From: Hansschlegelia beijingensis
GTDB lineage: Bacteria; Pseudomonadota; Alphaproteobacteria; Rhizobiales; Methylopilaceae
DNA length: 64,000 bases
NCBI RefSeq assembly: GCF_014196425.1
Contig: NZ_JACIDR010000003.1
Location: forward strand, 186,001 to 250,000
Direction of reading: 5' to 3'
The position numbers and the translations under genes were made by a program. The notes beneath the pieces are model-generated. The model did no database searches. It worked only from the letters and a program-made list of their open reading frames with translations, and had not been told where the DNA came from. Shown here piece after piece: positions 17,057-26,166 of this stretch (its first letter is position 1; each line of letters begins with the position of its first letter).

Positions 17057-20000
17057 ATGGCGAATGGCAGGGTGAGAGCGCTCGTCGCGTGGATCGCGCT
17101 TGGGCTCTCCGGCGTCGCCTGTTCTCCCGCTCTGGGGGCCAACGCCACCGTCTCCGCCGTGATGGCGCCGGAAGGTTATGCGCGCATCGCGTTCGCCTTC
17201 GACCGGCTGCCGGGCTACCAGACGCGTCTCGTCAGCAACGTCCTGGTGGTCAGCTTCGACGAGCCCGTCGACCTCGATCCCGCGCCCATATCGCGGGCGC
17301 TCGGCCGGATCGTGAGCGTGGTGCGCCGTGATCCGGACGGCGCGGCCGTCAGGATGGCGCTCAGCGGAACGGCCAGGATCGACGCCAAGGAAGCCGGCGA
17401 CACGCTGTTCGTCGACCTGCTGCCGTCGAACTGGGCGGGCATGCCGCCGCCTCTGCCGAACGACGTCATCGCGGCTCTCGGCAAGGAGGCCCGCGAAGGG
17501 CGCGCGATCAAGGCCGAGGAGGAGCGCCGCCGGCTTCGGCCGCTCGCGCCGCTGACCGTGTCGGGCGCGACCCATCCGACGTTCCGCCGGCTGATCTTCT
17601 CGGCGCCCGAAAGCGTGCCGGTCGCGTTCAAGCGTGTCGGCGACCGCGTGGCGGTGACGATCTCGGCCGAGATGCCGTTCGACCTCGAGGCCGCGCGCGC
17701 GAAGCTTCCGCCGGAGCTTGCGATCGACGTGTCGCGCGCTCGCGGGTCGCTCACCATCTATGCGGCGGCGCCCGAAGGCCGCGACCTTCGCGGCTTCCGC
17801 GACGATGGCGGCTTCGTTCTCGACATCGACCGATCCGACGCGGCCGCGACGGACGCGGCCGCCGACCTCCCGCCGCTCGCTCCGGCCCTGAAGCACGCAG
17901 CCGAGACCGCTCGGACAAGCTCCGCCGCGCCCGTGGAGGAGCCGCGATCCGCGGACGCGCCCGGCGTCGTTCAGGGCGAGCCGCCGGCGCCTGAGCTCGC
18001 CAGGCCGGCCGCAGCGGCGGATCGCGCTTCGGCCGCCGCCGTCAGCGCGCCGGCCCCGGCGGCCTCTCCGCAGCAGCCTTTTGCGACGCGCGTGGGGGAG
18101 ACGCTGCGGCTGACCTTCCCCTTCGCGCGCGCCACGCCGGCCGCCGTCTTCCGCCGGGGCGTCTCGTTGTGGGCGGTGTTCGACGATCCCAAGACGCTCG
18201 ACCTGAGCGGGCTGCTTCGCGACGCCGGCGGCGTGATCGCCGCCGCCGAGCAGACGCCGGTCGAAGGCGGACGGGTCGTCCGCTTCAAGCTCGCTCGCGC
18301 CGGGCTGATCACGGCCGCCAGCACCGGCTGCGACTGGGTGATCTCGCTCGGCGAAGACCTTCTGAGCGCGAGCGGCTCCATCGAGCTGAAGCCCGCCTTC
18401 AGCCGCGACGGCCGGGCCGCGGTGGAGGCGGAGGCTCCGGGCCTCGGCGCGATCCATACGCTGCGTGATCCGGATGTCGGCGACATGCTCGCCATCGCGA
18501 CGCTCGCCGGCCCGGCGCGGAACGTCGACCGGCCCCGCCAGTTCGTGGAGTTCTCCGCGCTGGCCACCGCGCAGGGCGTTGCGATCGGCCTGACCGCGGA
18601 CGATCTGCGGGTGACGGGCGATCTCGACAGGCTGCGGATCTGGCGCGACGAGGGCCTCGCTCTGTCGAGTGACGTGCCCGCCATGGCCGGGACAGCCGCG
18701 CCTGCGGCGGGAGCGACCATCCTCAGCGCCGCCGCGTGGGCCGAGGAGAGCGCCCGCCCGTTCGGCCGGCGCGAGAACGAACTGATGCGCGCCGCCGCGA
18801 TGGCGGCGCCCGACAGCCGCACCGAGGCGCGGCTCGCGCTCGCGACCTTCTACCAGCTGAATGGCCGCGCGGCGGATTCGAAGGCGGTGCTCGGCGCCGT
18901 TCTGGCGGACGACGCGGCCGCCGAACGCGACCCCCGCGTGCCGATCCTGCGCGCCGCCGCCGAGGTGGATCTCGGCCGTCCCGAGACCGCGCTCGCCATC
19001 CTGCGGCGGCCGCAGCTCGCGGCTAACCCAGAGGCCGCCCTCTGGCGTGCCGAAGCGGAAGCGGAGGCGGGGCGCAGCGGCCCCGCGCGCGAGGCGCTCC
19101 GGCGCGGCGCCCCTGCGCTGCCGGCGCTTCCGGCGGTCTTGAGGGGCCGCTTCCTGGAGAGCGCCGCGGCGCTGGCGCTCGACGCGGGCGACGCGCCTGC
19201 AGCGGCTGCCGAGTTCGAGCGTCTTGCAAGCCTGCCGTCGACGCGCGACCCGGGCGCTCGCGAGCTGCTCCGCGCGCGGCTCGCCGAAGCGATGGGGCAA
19301 ACGGAGCGGGCGCTCTCCGTCTACAAGGGCGTGATCCGGGGCGGCAGCCCCGCGGCGGCCGCCGAGGCCGATCTGCGCGCGGTCGAGCTTCGGCTGCGCC
19401 GCAATGAGATCAGCGCGGGCGACGCCATCGTGCGGCTGGAGCGGCTGGTGGCGGGCTGGCGCGGCGACTGGATCGAGGCGGAGGCGCTCGCAAGGCTGAT
19501 CGACCTCTACGGCAAGCAGGAGCGCTGGCGCGACGCCTTCTCGGCGCTGCGCGTCGCGGTCGAGGCGTTCCCGAACGCCGAGAGTTCGCGGACCCTGCAG
19601 GACCGGATGCAGGAGCGCTTCATCGAGCTCTTCCTCGGCGGCGGCGTGGACCGCATGTCGAAGCTCGACGCGCTCGCCCTGTTCTACGATTTCAAGGAGC
19701 TGAGCCCCGGCGGCAAGCGCGGCGACGAACTCGTCCGCCGGCTGGCCGACAAGCTGGTCGAGGTCGATCTGCTCGACCAGGCCGCGGAACTGCTCAACTA
19801 TCAGGTCGAGCATCGTCTGACCGGCGCCGCCAGGGCCCAGGTCGCCGCGCGCGCCGCGCTGGTCCACCTCATGAACGGCAAGCCCGCCGAGGCCGTCGAG
19901 GTGCTGCGCAAGACGCGGCAGGCCGATCTGCCCGCAACGCTGGTCCAGGGTCGCCTGATCCTGGAGGCCCGCGCTCTGGCGGCGACCGGCAGGACGGACC

Positions 20001-20461
20001 TGGCGCTCGAAATGGCGGACGGGCTCAAGGGGCCGGAAGGCGCCCGCCTCAAGGCTGACGTCCTGTGGTCCGCGCGGCGCTGGGCGGAGGCGGGCGAGGC
20101 CGCCGAGACGATGCTGGGCGGGGCCTGGCGCGCCGCCGCTCCGCTCGCGTCGGAACAGCGGGCGCAGGTGCTGCGGGCCGCGGTCGCGCTTTCGCTGGCC
20201 GGCGACGGGCTCGGGGTGGACCGCATCCGGCAGAAGTTCGGGGCCAAGATGGCCGACAGCTCCGACGCGGCCGCGTTCGAGGTCGTCACCGCCCCGGTCG
20301 AGGCGCAGGGCGGAGCCTTCCGGGAGATCGCGCGCTCGATCGCCTCCAGCGCCGCCTTCGAGGCGTTCCTCAAGGAGTATCGAAGCAGGGCCGCCCAGGA
20401 TCCCGCCAACGCCGCGCCGACCGGGGTCTCGGCCAGCGCGGCGACGCCGTCGCGGGCCTAG
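17057..20461 (+). CDS. Large exported TPR-repeat protein in the flagellar cluster
   Basis: I do not recognise a named family for this 1134-residue protein. It opens with a signal peptide (LVAWIALGLSGVACSPALGA). Residues about 30-270 are beta-rich, with two related segments (YARIAFAFDRLPGYQTRL and FRRLIFSAPESVPVAFKRVG) like small secretin/AMIN-style domains. An Ala/Pro-rich linker spans about 275-345, then a third such segment follows (TLRLTFPFARATPAAVFRRG). From about 580 to the end the chain is helical TPR-like repeats (ARLALATFYQLNGRAADSKA, ALAILRRPQLAANPEAALWR). It is predicted periplasmic. Position right after motE suggests a motility role and possibly the MotE client, which is inference. 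Confidence 0.8.
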   Translation: MANGRVRALVAWIALGLSGVACSPALGANATVSAVMAPEGYARIAFAFDRLPGYQTRLVSNVLVVSFDEPVDLDPAPISRALGRIVSVVRRDPDGAAVRMALSGTARIDAKEAGDTLFVDLLPSNWAGMPPPLPNDVIAALGKEAREGRAIKAEEERRRLRPLAPLTVSGATHPTFRRLIFSAPESVPVAFKRVGDRVAVTISAEMPFDLEAARAKLPPELAIDVSRARGSLTIYAAAPEGRDLRGFRDDGGFVLDIDRSDAAATDAAADLPPLAPALKHAAETARTSSAAPVEEPRSADAPGVVQGEPPAPELARPAAAADRASAAAVSAPAPAASPQQPFATRVGETLRLTFPFARATPAAVFRRGVSLWAVFDDPKTLDLSGLLRDAGGVIAAAEQTPVEGGRVVRFKLARAGLITAASTGCDWVISLGEDLLSASGSIELKPAFSRDGRAAVEAEAPGLGAIHTLRDPDVGDMLAIATLAGPARNVDRPRQFVEFSALATAQGVAIGLTADDLRVTGDLDRLRIWRDEGLALSSDVPAMAGTAAPAAGATILSAAAWAEESARPFGRRENELMRAAAMAAPDSRTEARLALATFYQLNGRAADSKAVLGAVLADDAAAERDPRVPILRAAAEVDLGRPETALAILRRPQLAANPEAALWRAEAEAEAGRSGPAREALRRGAPALPALPAVLRGRFLESAAALALDAGDAPAAAAEFERLASLPSTRDPGARELLRARLAEAMGQTERALSVYKGVIRGGSPAAAAEADLRAVELRLRRNEISAGDAIVRLERLVAGWRGDWIEAEALARLIDLYGKQERWRDAFSALRVAVEAFPNAESSRTLQDRMQERFIELFLGGGVDRMSKLDALALFYDFKELSPGGKRGDELVRRLADKLVEVDLLDQAAELLNYQVEHRLTGAARAQVAARAALVHLMNGKPAEAVEVLRKTRQADLPATLVQGRLILEARALAATGRTDLALEMADGLKGPEGARLKADVLWSARRWAEAGEAAETMLGGAWRAAAPLASEQRAQVLRAAVALSLAGDGLGVDRIRQKFGAKMADSSDAAAFEVVTAPVEAQGGAFREIARSIASSAAFEAFLKEYRSRAAQDPANAAPTGVSASAATPSRA

Positions 20462-20473
20462 CCCGGGCGGGCT

Positions 20474-21217
20474 TCAGCCGCCGTAGCTTTGCACCAGACT
20501 GCCTGCGACGAGATTCCAGCCGTCGACCAGGACGAAGAAGATCAGCTTGAACGGCAGCGACACGATCGCCGGCGGCAGCATCATCATGCCCATCGACATC
20601 AGCACCGAGGCCACCACGAGGTCGATCACGAGAAACGGCACGAACAGCAGGAAGCCGATCTCGAAGGCGCGCCTGAGCTCGGAGATCATGAAGGCCGGAA
20701 CCAACACCCGCAGCGAGACCTGATCGGGCGTCTCGGGCGCCGGCTCGCGCGACAGGTCCTGAAACAGCGCGAGATCCTTCTCGCGGACATGCGCCAGCAT
20801 GAAGGTGCGGAACGGGGCGACGCCGCGCTGGAAGGCGGTGGCGTCATCGATCTGGCCGGCGAGCCGCGGCGCGATCGCCTGATCGTAGGCGGCCTGGAAG
20901 GTCGGGGCCATCACGAACGCGGTGAGGAACAGCGCGAGCGCCGTGATCACCGAGTTCGGGGGCGCGGTCTGGGTTCCGACCGCGGTGCGGAGCAGCGAGA
21001 GCACCACCACGATGCGGGTGAAGCAGGTCACCATCACCAGGATCGACGGCGCGAGACTCAGCACCGTGATCAGCGCGACGATCTGCAGCGCGCGCTCGCT
21101 CACTCCGCCCTGGCCAAGATCGAGCGTGAGGCTCTGCGCGGCAGCCGGCGTCGCCGCCGACAGAGCCGCCGCGATCAGTCCATAGCGAAGCGAGCGTCCG
21201 CGCCAGGCGGCGGGCAT
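20474..21217 (-). CDS. fliP: Flagellar type III export gate protein FliP
   Basis: FliP is the core of the flagellar export gate. From ATG 21217 the product is 247 residues, the family norm, with a cleavable signal (SLRYGLIAAALSAATPAAAQ) as FliP has. Motifs include APSILVMVTCFTRIVVVLSL, RTAVGTQTAPPNSVITALAL, FLTAFVMAP and the end GWNLVAGSLVQSYGG. The upstream Arg/Pro-rich open frame is antisense-like and excluded. The start lies 20 bp past the fliO stop with no clear ribosome site, so fliP may depend on coupling to fliO. Confidence 0.95.
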   Translation of the reverse strand: MPAAWRGRSLRYGLIAAALSAATPAAAQSLTLDLGQGGVSERALQIVALITVLSLAPSILVMVTCFTRIVVVLSLLRTAVGTQTAPPNSVITALALFLTAFVMAPTFQAAYDQAIAPRLAGQIDDATAFQRGVAPFRTFMLAHVREKDLALFQDLSREPAPETPDQVSLRVLVPAFMISELRRAFEIGFLLFVPFLVIDLVVASVLMSMGMMMLPPAIVSLPFKLIFFVLVDGWNLVAGSLVQSYGG

Positions 21218-21236
21218 GTCGGGAGGGACCCGGACA

Positions 21237-22484
21237 TCAACCCTTCGGCTTGCCGACATCCCGCCCGAGCAGATTGGCCATCTCGGCCTCGAGCGCCGCA
21301 AGCGGGTCGTCGTCGAGCGGGGATCCGGCGGGGGCTTCGGCGGGCGAGGGGCGCGGCTCCGGACGAACGTCGGGCGCAGCCGGAGCCGGCTTCTCGCTCT
21401 GGGGCGCCATCGGCGGCATCTCGCGCGGCGTCTCCTTGGCGGCCGCGGGGGCCGGCTTGACGGGCGCGGCCGCACCCGCAGCCTCCGGGGCGGCGGGCTG
21501 CTTCGGCGCAGCCTCCTTGGCGGGCTCCTTGGCAGGCGCAGAGGGGGCCGCGGGAGCAGTGGGCGCGGACGGCTTCGCCTGAGCCGCCGGCGCCGCCGGG
21601 GCGGCCTGCGCTGCGTCAGCCTCGGGCCGGGGGCGCGTTTCGACCGGGCGAACCGCCGGGGCGACCGGACGTTTCAGCGCCGCCGCAAGCCGCTCGGCGA
21701 GCTCGCTCGTGCGCGTCTCCGCGGTGGCCGGGCGCGCCGTCGGGCCGGCGATGATCGGCTTCGCCGCAGTGGCGGCCGCGGGCGCCGGCCGCTCGGAGGC
21801 GGGAGCGGCGACCGGAGCCGCCGGCGCCGCGACCGGCGGAGCAGGCGGAGTCGGGGCGGGGCCGCGGGCCGCCGCCGGAGCGGGCGGGGTCGGCGCAGCC
21901 GGCTGCGGAGCGGCGGGCTGCGGAGAAGCTGCGCCCTGCGGAGCGGGCTGCGGACGGGCCGGCTGCGGCGCATCCCGCGTCGGGACGACCGGCGGACTCT
22001 CGACCGTCCTCGGCGCCGGCCGCTGCGGTTCCGGCGCGCGCGGCTGCGGCGCGGCGACGGCCGGGGCCGGAGCCGGGCGAACCGCCGCCGGGGGCGCCGG
22101 GGGCGCCGGCATCGGCTGCGGCGGCGCCGCGCGCACCGCCGGCTCGGGCGACGCCGGCTGCTCGCGCTGCACGGGAAGTCCGGCCGGAACGCGCAGGATG
22201 CCGCTCTCGACGACCAGATCGTTCGGTCCGCCGATCATCACCAGATGCTCGACATTGTCGCGACGCACGATCACCAGCCGGCGGCGTCCGTCGATCGCCA
22301 GCACGTCCAGCACGCCGAGCCGTGGCTGGCGCGAGCGGCCGGACGAGCCCATGCCGCCGGACAGCCCCTGACCGCTGAACCGTCGCATCAGCCAGGCGGC
22401 GAGCACGACGAGCAGAATGACGACCGCGAAGGCCAGGATGAACTTGAGAGGGGTCGGGACGTCGCCGAGGAACTGGTCGAACAC
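21237..22484 (-). CDS. fliO: Flagellar biosynthetic protein FliO with long Pro/Ala tail
   Basis: FliO is a small membrane protein that helps FliP assemble. Residues 1-110 match it: a transmembrane helix (LKFILAFAVVILLVVLAAWL), RRFSGQG, then the cytoplasmic strand LGVLDVLAIDGRRRLVIVRR and HLVMIGGPNDLVVE. The remaining 300 residues are almost entirely Pro/Ala/Arg low complexity, so the total of 415 residues is about three times classic FliO. GTG 22484 follows a GAGGTGAG site. It is transcribed with fliP and divergent from flgB across a CtrA box. Confidence 0.88.
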   Translation of the reverse strand: MFDQFLGDVPTPLKFILAFAVVILLVVLAAWLMRRFSGQGLSGGMGSSGRSRQPRLGVLDVLAIDGRRRLVIVRRDNVEHLVMIGGPNDLVVESGILRVPAGLPVQREQPASPEPAVRAAPPQPMPAPPAPPAAVRPAPAPAVAAPQPRAPEPQRPAPRTVESPPVVPTRDAPQPARPQPAPQGAASPQPAAPQPAAPTPPAPAAARGPAPTPPAPPVAAPAAPVAAPASERPAPAAATAAKPIIAGPTARPATAETRTSELAERLAAALKRPVAPAVRPVETRPRPEADAAQAAPAAPAAQAKPSAPTAPAAPSAPAKEPAKEAAPKQPAAPEAAGAAAPVKPAPAAAKETPREMPPMAPQSEKPAPAAPDVRPEPRPSPAEAPAGSPLDDDPLAALEAEMANLLGRDVGKPKG

Positions 22485-22636
22485 GCGGTCTCACCTCAAT
22501 CTCGAAAACTTCGCGGATCCCGGCTGCCCGGACCTCCGCAACGGCGCGGCCGTCGAGCACGTTCGTTCACACGAGCGCGACCCGGCTGTTCGTCATAGCC
22601 AAAGTCACCCGCAAGGTGAACGGAAACTTAACGTTC

Positions 22637-22652
22637 TTAACCGCCCGTTAAC
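22637..22652. promoter_or_regulatory. CtrA box between fliO and flgB
   Basis: TTAA (22637-22640), 7 bases (ccgcccg), then TTAAC (22648-22652) is a perfect TTAA-N7-TTAAC CtrA consensus. Another TTAA at 22628-22631 lies 5 bases upstream of it. TTAACCAT covers 22648-22655. The site is 107 bp before the flgB start and 153 bp before the fliO start, in a 274-bp divergent gap, so it could serve both operons. Confidence 0.75.
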
Positions 22653-22758
22653 CATGGGGGCGGCAGATTTTGCCGGGCGGACGCGCAATCCGCGAAAATC
22701 GAATCGGGCCGGCGCCGCCGCTCTGGCGCGGCGTTCCTTGCGCCTCGGGAGAAGCCGT

Positions 22759-23139
22759 ATGGCTGGTCTTGTCGAGTTGCCGCTGCTGTCGGCCCTCAAG
22801 ACCAAGATGCGATGGCAGGAAGCGCGCCAGAGGGTGCTGGCCGAAAACGTCGCCAACGCCGCGACGCCCGGCTTCCAGGCGCACGACCTGAAGCCCGCCG
22901 AGCCGTCTGCTTCTTCGGTCGGCCCGCTGCAGACCAACGCCCGTCATCTCTCGCTGGCCTCGGCGCCGGGAGGCGCGACGAAGATCGGCGACGGCTTCGA
23001 ACGTACGCCGGACGGCAACACGGTGGTGCTGGAGGAGCAGATGACCAAGGCTGCGCAGAACCAGATGGATCACCAGATGGCCGCGATGCTTTACCAGAAG
23101 AGCCTCGGCGTGCTGCGCGCCGCGCTCGGCAGGGCCTGA
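22759..23139 (+). CDS. flgB: Proximal rod protein FlgB
   Basis: FlgB is a proximal rod subunit. ATG 22759 follows a GGGAG site and gives 126 residues: MAGLVELPLLSALKTKMRWQ, the axial motif RVLAENVANAATPGFQAHDL, and the C-terminal helix MDHQMAAMLYQKSLGVLRAA. The frame is open 114 codons upstream but non-FlgB. It leads the flgB-flgC-fliE-fliQ-fliR-flhB run. Confidence 0.94.
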   Translation: MAGLVELPLLSALKTKMRWQEARQRVLAENVANAATPGFQAHDLKPAEPSASSVGPLQTNARHLSLASAPGGATKIGDGFERTPDGNTVVLEEQMTKAAQNQMDHQMAAMLYQKSLGVLRAALGRA

Positions 23140-23147
23140 GGCGCGCC

Positions 23148-23558
23148 ATGGACCTGACGCGCGCCATCGGCGTCGCCGCTGCCGGTCTCAAGGCGCAGGC
23201 CGGCCGGATGCGAATCATCGCCGAGAACCTCGCCAACGCCGATTCGGCCGCGAAGGCCCCGGGCGAGGATCCCTATCGCCGCAAGGTGCCGACCCTCAAA
23301 TCGGCCTTCGACGACGAACTGTCCGCGCAGGTCGTCCGGCTCGGCCGGGTGGAGCGCGACCGCAGCGACTTCCGCGTCAGGCGTGAGCCGGGCAATCCGC
23401 TGGCGGACGCCAATGGCGACGTGCGGTTGCCGAACGTGGACCCGCTGATCGAACAGATGGACATGCGCGAGGCGCAGCGGAGCTACCAGGCCAATCTGAA
23501 CATGGTGGGCGCGGCGCGGAAGATGATCGTCCGCACGCTCGACATCCTGCGCGCCTGA
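23148..23558 (+). CDS. flgC: Proximal rod protein FlgC
   Basis: FlgC is a proximal rod subunit. ATG 23148, 9 bp after flgB, gives 136 residues, the expected size. It begins MDLTRAIGVAAAGLKAQAGR with IIAENLANADSAAKAPGEDP and the family segment YRRKVPTLKSAFD. The end VDPLIEQMDMREAQRSYQAN followed by the D0 helix is diagnostic. Confidence 0.96.
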   Translation: MDLTRAIGVAAAGLKAQAGRMRIIAENLANADSAAKAPGEDPYRRKVPTLKSAFDDELSAQVVRLGRVERDRSDFRVRREPGNPLADANGDVRLPNVDPLIEQMDMREAQRSYQANLNMVGAARKMIVRTLDILRA

Positions 23559-23572
23559 TCGGGAGACCCCAG

Positions 23573-23887
23573 ATGACCAGCCCCGCCTCCGTCGCCGGCG
23601 CCTACGCCAACATTGCGAGCCTCGTCGGCCAGGCGGCCGGCGGCGCCGCGCCCGTGGCGCAGCCGAAGGGCGGCGGGTTCGGCGAGCTGCTGGAGCAATC
23701 CTTGTCCGGCATGGCCGAGCAGGGCCGTAACGCCGAGGCGAAGGCGATGCAGGCGGTCGCGGGGAAGGCCGATGTGGTCGACGTCGTGACCGCGGTGGCG
23801 GAGAGCGAACTGGCGCTCAACACGCTGGTGAGCGTGCGCGACAAGGTGATCGCCGCCTATGAAGAGATCATGCGGATGCCGATCTGA
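23573..23887 (+). CDS. fliE: Flagellar hook-basal body complex protein FliE
   Basis: FliE links the MS ring to the rod and is exported early. The 104-residue product has GGGFGELLEQSLSGMAEQGR and the C-terminal segment VVDVVTAVAESELALNTLVS, then VRDKVIAAYEEIMRMPI, matching FliE. ATG 23573 has a GGGAGA site 14 bp after flgC. Confidence 0.95.
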   Translation: MTSPASVAGAYANIASLVGQAAGGAAPVAQPKGGGFGELLEQSLSGMAEQGRNAEAKAMQAVAGKADVVDVVTAVAESELALNTLVSVRDKVIAAYEEIMRMPI

Positions 23888-23929
23888 CGCCGAGTCGGCG
23901 GGCGATCCCCGGAAAGCGCGGTCAGGATC

Positions 23930-24196
23930 ATGAACGGAGCCGAAGTGCTCGACGTCGCCCGCGACGGGCTGTGGACGATCCTCAAGGTGGGCGGCCCGCT
24001 GATGGCGGTGACGCTGCTGGTCGGCGTCGTGGTGTCGCTGGTTCAGGCGCTGACGCAGATCCAGGAGATGACGCTGGTTTTCGTGCCGAAGATCCTGGCG
24101 CTGTTCGCGGCCCTGCTGATCGGGCTGCCCTTCATGGGCGACGCTCTCGCGGGACATATGGCGCGAATCGCGGGCAGGATCGTCTCCGGCGGGTGA
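23930..24196 (+). CDS. fliQ: Flagellar export gate protein FliQ
   Basis: FliQ is a two-helix membrane subunit of the export gate, with four copies around FliP/FliR. The 88-residue product has two hydrophobic helices (VGGPLMAVTLLVGVVVSLVQ and VPKILALFAALLIGLPFMGD) flanking the conserved ALTQIQEMTL loop. Length and motif are diagnostic. Confidence 0.96.
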   Translation: MNGAEVLDVARDGLWTILKVGGPLMAVTLLVGVVVSLVQALTQIQEMTLVFVPKILALFAALLIGLPFMGDALAGHMARIAGRIVSGG

Positions 24197-24212
24197 GCCG
24201 CGCGGGCGACCG

Positions 24213-24974
24213 ATGACGTTCGATTTCCTGCCCAATGAGGTGGCGGCCTTCGTGCTCATCCTGGCGCGGGTGGGGGCGCTGGTGATGCTTCTCCCGGCGC
24301 TCGGCGAGGAGAACGTCTCGCCGCGCTTCCGGCTCACCGTCGCGGTCATGCTCGCGCTCGTGTTCTGGCCTTTCGCGCGACCGCTCTACGCGGTCGACGC
24401 CGGCGACGCGGCGGCGCTTGTCGGATTGGCGCTTTCGGAGATCGCGATCGGGCTGGCGCTGGGCATGGTCGGCCGGCTCGTGATGTCGTCGCTCTCGGTC
24501 GCCGGCAACGTCATCGCGAACCAGCTCGGCCTCGGCTTCGTCATGACGGTCGACCCCACGCAGGGCCAGCAGAGCGCGATCGTCGGCACCTTTCTGACCC
24601 TCGTCGGCGTGACGCTGATCTTCGCGACCAACCTGCATCACCTCGCGATCGGGGCGATCGCGGCGAGCTACGACGCCTTCAGGCCGGGCGCCTTCCCGGG
24701 AACGGGCGACGCCGCGCGCCTCGCCGTGGGCGCGGTCGAGGCCGCCTTCCGGATCGGCGTGCAGCTCTCCGCGCCGTTCCTCGTGTTCGGCCTGATCTTC
24801 AATCTGGGTCTCGGCGTGCTGTCGCGCCTGATGCCGCAGCTTCAGGTGTTCTTCATCGCCGCGCCGCTGTCGCTGATCGCCGGCTTCGCGCTGCTGGCGC
24901 TCGTCATCGGCGTGCTGATGGACGTCTTCATCGGAGACGTCGCGGCGACGCTCCGCATGCTGACCGGAGGCTGA
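24213..24974 (+). CDS. fliR: Flagellar export gate protein FliR
   Basis: FliR is the single-copy export gate subunit. The 253-residue hydrophobic product has several membrane helices and family segments FVLILARVGALVMLLPALGE, SEIAIGLALGMVGRLVMSSL and SAPFLVFGLIFNLGLGVLSR. It ends where the flhB ribosome site begins, consistent with tight coupling. Confidence 0.95.
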   Translation: MTFDFLPNEVAAFVLILARVGALVMLLPALGEENVSPRFRLTVAVMLALVFWPFARPLYAVDAGDAAALVGLALSEIAIGLALGMVGRLVMSSLSVAGNVIANQLGLGFVMTVDPTQGQQSAIVGTFLTLVGVTLIFATNLHHLAIGAIAASYDAFRPGAFPGTGDAARLAVGAVEAAFRIGVQLSAPFLVFGLIFNLGLGVLSRLMPQLQVFFIAAPLSLIAGFALLALVIGVLMDVFIGDVAATLRMLTGG

Positions 24975-24980
24975 CCCGCG

Positions 24981-26045
24981 ATGGCGGAGAGCGACGAGGG
25001 CGGCGAAAAGACAGAAGAACCGACCCGCAAGAAGATCGAGGACGCGCTCAAGCGCGGCGACGTCGCCAAGAGCCAGGAGCTCAACGTCTGGTTCGGCCTC
25101 GCGGCCACGACGCTCGCCCTGTCGATCTTCGGCGACGGCGCGACGTCGTCGCTCGGCGAGATGCTGACCCGGTTCCTCGCGGAGCCGCAGCGGTTCGCGA
25201 TGGACGGCGCGTCGCTCCGCGCCATGGCCGGCGGCCTCGGCTTCGCGATCGCGGCCGCTGTCGGGCTGCCGATGGTGCTGCTGGCGCTCGCCGCCATCGC
25301 GGGCAATCTCGTCCAGCACCCTTTCCAGGTCACCACCGAGCCGCTCGCCCCGAAATTCTCGAAGATCTCGCCGGCCTCCGGTTTCAAGCGTCTGTTCTCG
25401 GCCGAGAGCCTCGCGAACTTCCTGAAGGGCCTGCTCAAGATCGGGATCGTCGGGGCGGTGATCTCCTCCGTCATCTGGCCGGAGCGGGCGCGCGTCGCCT
25501 CGCTGGCGCAGGGCGACGTGGCCGGCCTGCTGCCGCTGCTGAAAGCGCTCTCGCTGAAGGTCCTGGTGGCGTCGGTCGCGGTCTTCGCCGTCATCGCGCT
25601 CGCCGATTATCTCTGGCAGCGGCGGCGCTGGCGCGAGCGCCTGAAGATGACGCTTCAGGAGGTGCGCGACGAGCACAAGCAGCAGGAGGGCGACCCGCAC
25701 ATCAAGGCGCGCATCCGCTCGATCCGCGCCCAGCGCTCCAAGAAGCGCATGATGGCGGCGGTGCCGAAGGCGACCGTGGTGATCGCCAACCCGACCCATT
25801 ACGCCGTCGCGCTGAAATACGAGCCGGGCATGAACGCGCCGCTCTGCGTCGCCAAGGGCGTGGACGCCGTCGCGCTCAGGATCAGGAAGGTCGCGGAGGA
25901 CGCCGGCGTGGCGGTGATCGAGAACCCGCCGCTCGCCCGCTCGCTGCACGCGGCGATCGAGGTCGACAAGGAGATCCCTGCCGAACACTACAAGGCGGTC
26001 GCCGAAGTCATCGGCTTCGTCATGCGCCGGAAGGGCGCGCGGTGA
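24981..26045 (+). CDS. flhB: Flagellar export switch protein FlhB
   Basis: FlhB controls the substrate switch from rod/hook to filament export. The 354-residue product starts AESDEGGEKTEEPTRKKIED, the typical cytosolic lead, then has four membrane helices and the C-terminal domain with the autocleavage motif NPTH at residues 270-273, followed by YAVALKY. ATG 24981 follows a GGAGG site at the fliR end. It is the last gene of the flgB operon and is followed by cckA after 121 bp. Confidence 0.97.
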   Translation: MAESDEGGEKTEEPTRKKIEDALKRGDVAKSQELNVWFGLAATTLALSIFGDGATSSLGEMLTRFLAEPQRFAMDGASLRAMAGGLGFAIAAAVGLPMVLLALAAIAGNLVQHPFQVTTEPLAPKFSKISPASGFKRLFSAESLANFLKGLLKIGIVGAVISSVIWPERARVASLAQGDVAGLLPLLKALSLKVLVASVAVFAVIALADYLWQRRRWRERLKMTLQEVRDEHKQQEGDPHIKARIRSIRAQRSKKRMMAAVPKATVVIANPTHYAVALKYEPGMNAPLCVAKGVDAVALRIRKVAEDAGVAVIENPPLARSLHAAIEVDKEIPAEHYKAVAEVIGFVMRRKGAR

Positions 26046-26166
26046 GCGCCGGGCGCCGCCCCGCGCGGTTCAGCGCCTGCTTGTTGAATCCTGCGCCGGG
26101 CCGCCTCATGGTCGCGCGGTTCGGCCGGCGCGGGACGAATCGCGGCGCGCCGATCCACGAGGCCCG

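Noticed and set aside
16952-19867. A 971-codon open frame on the minus strand opposite the TPR gene
   Set aside because: Arg/Ala/Gly-rich translation with no domain; it is the antisense of a high-GC gene with a signal peptide and TPR repeats. Such mirror frames are expected at this G+C.
24132-25988. A 618-codon minus-strand frame opposite fliR and flhB
   Set aside because: Highly charged His/Arg/Asp-rich translation without domains; both flagellar genes are intact.
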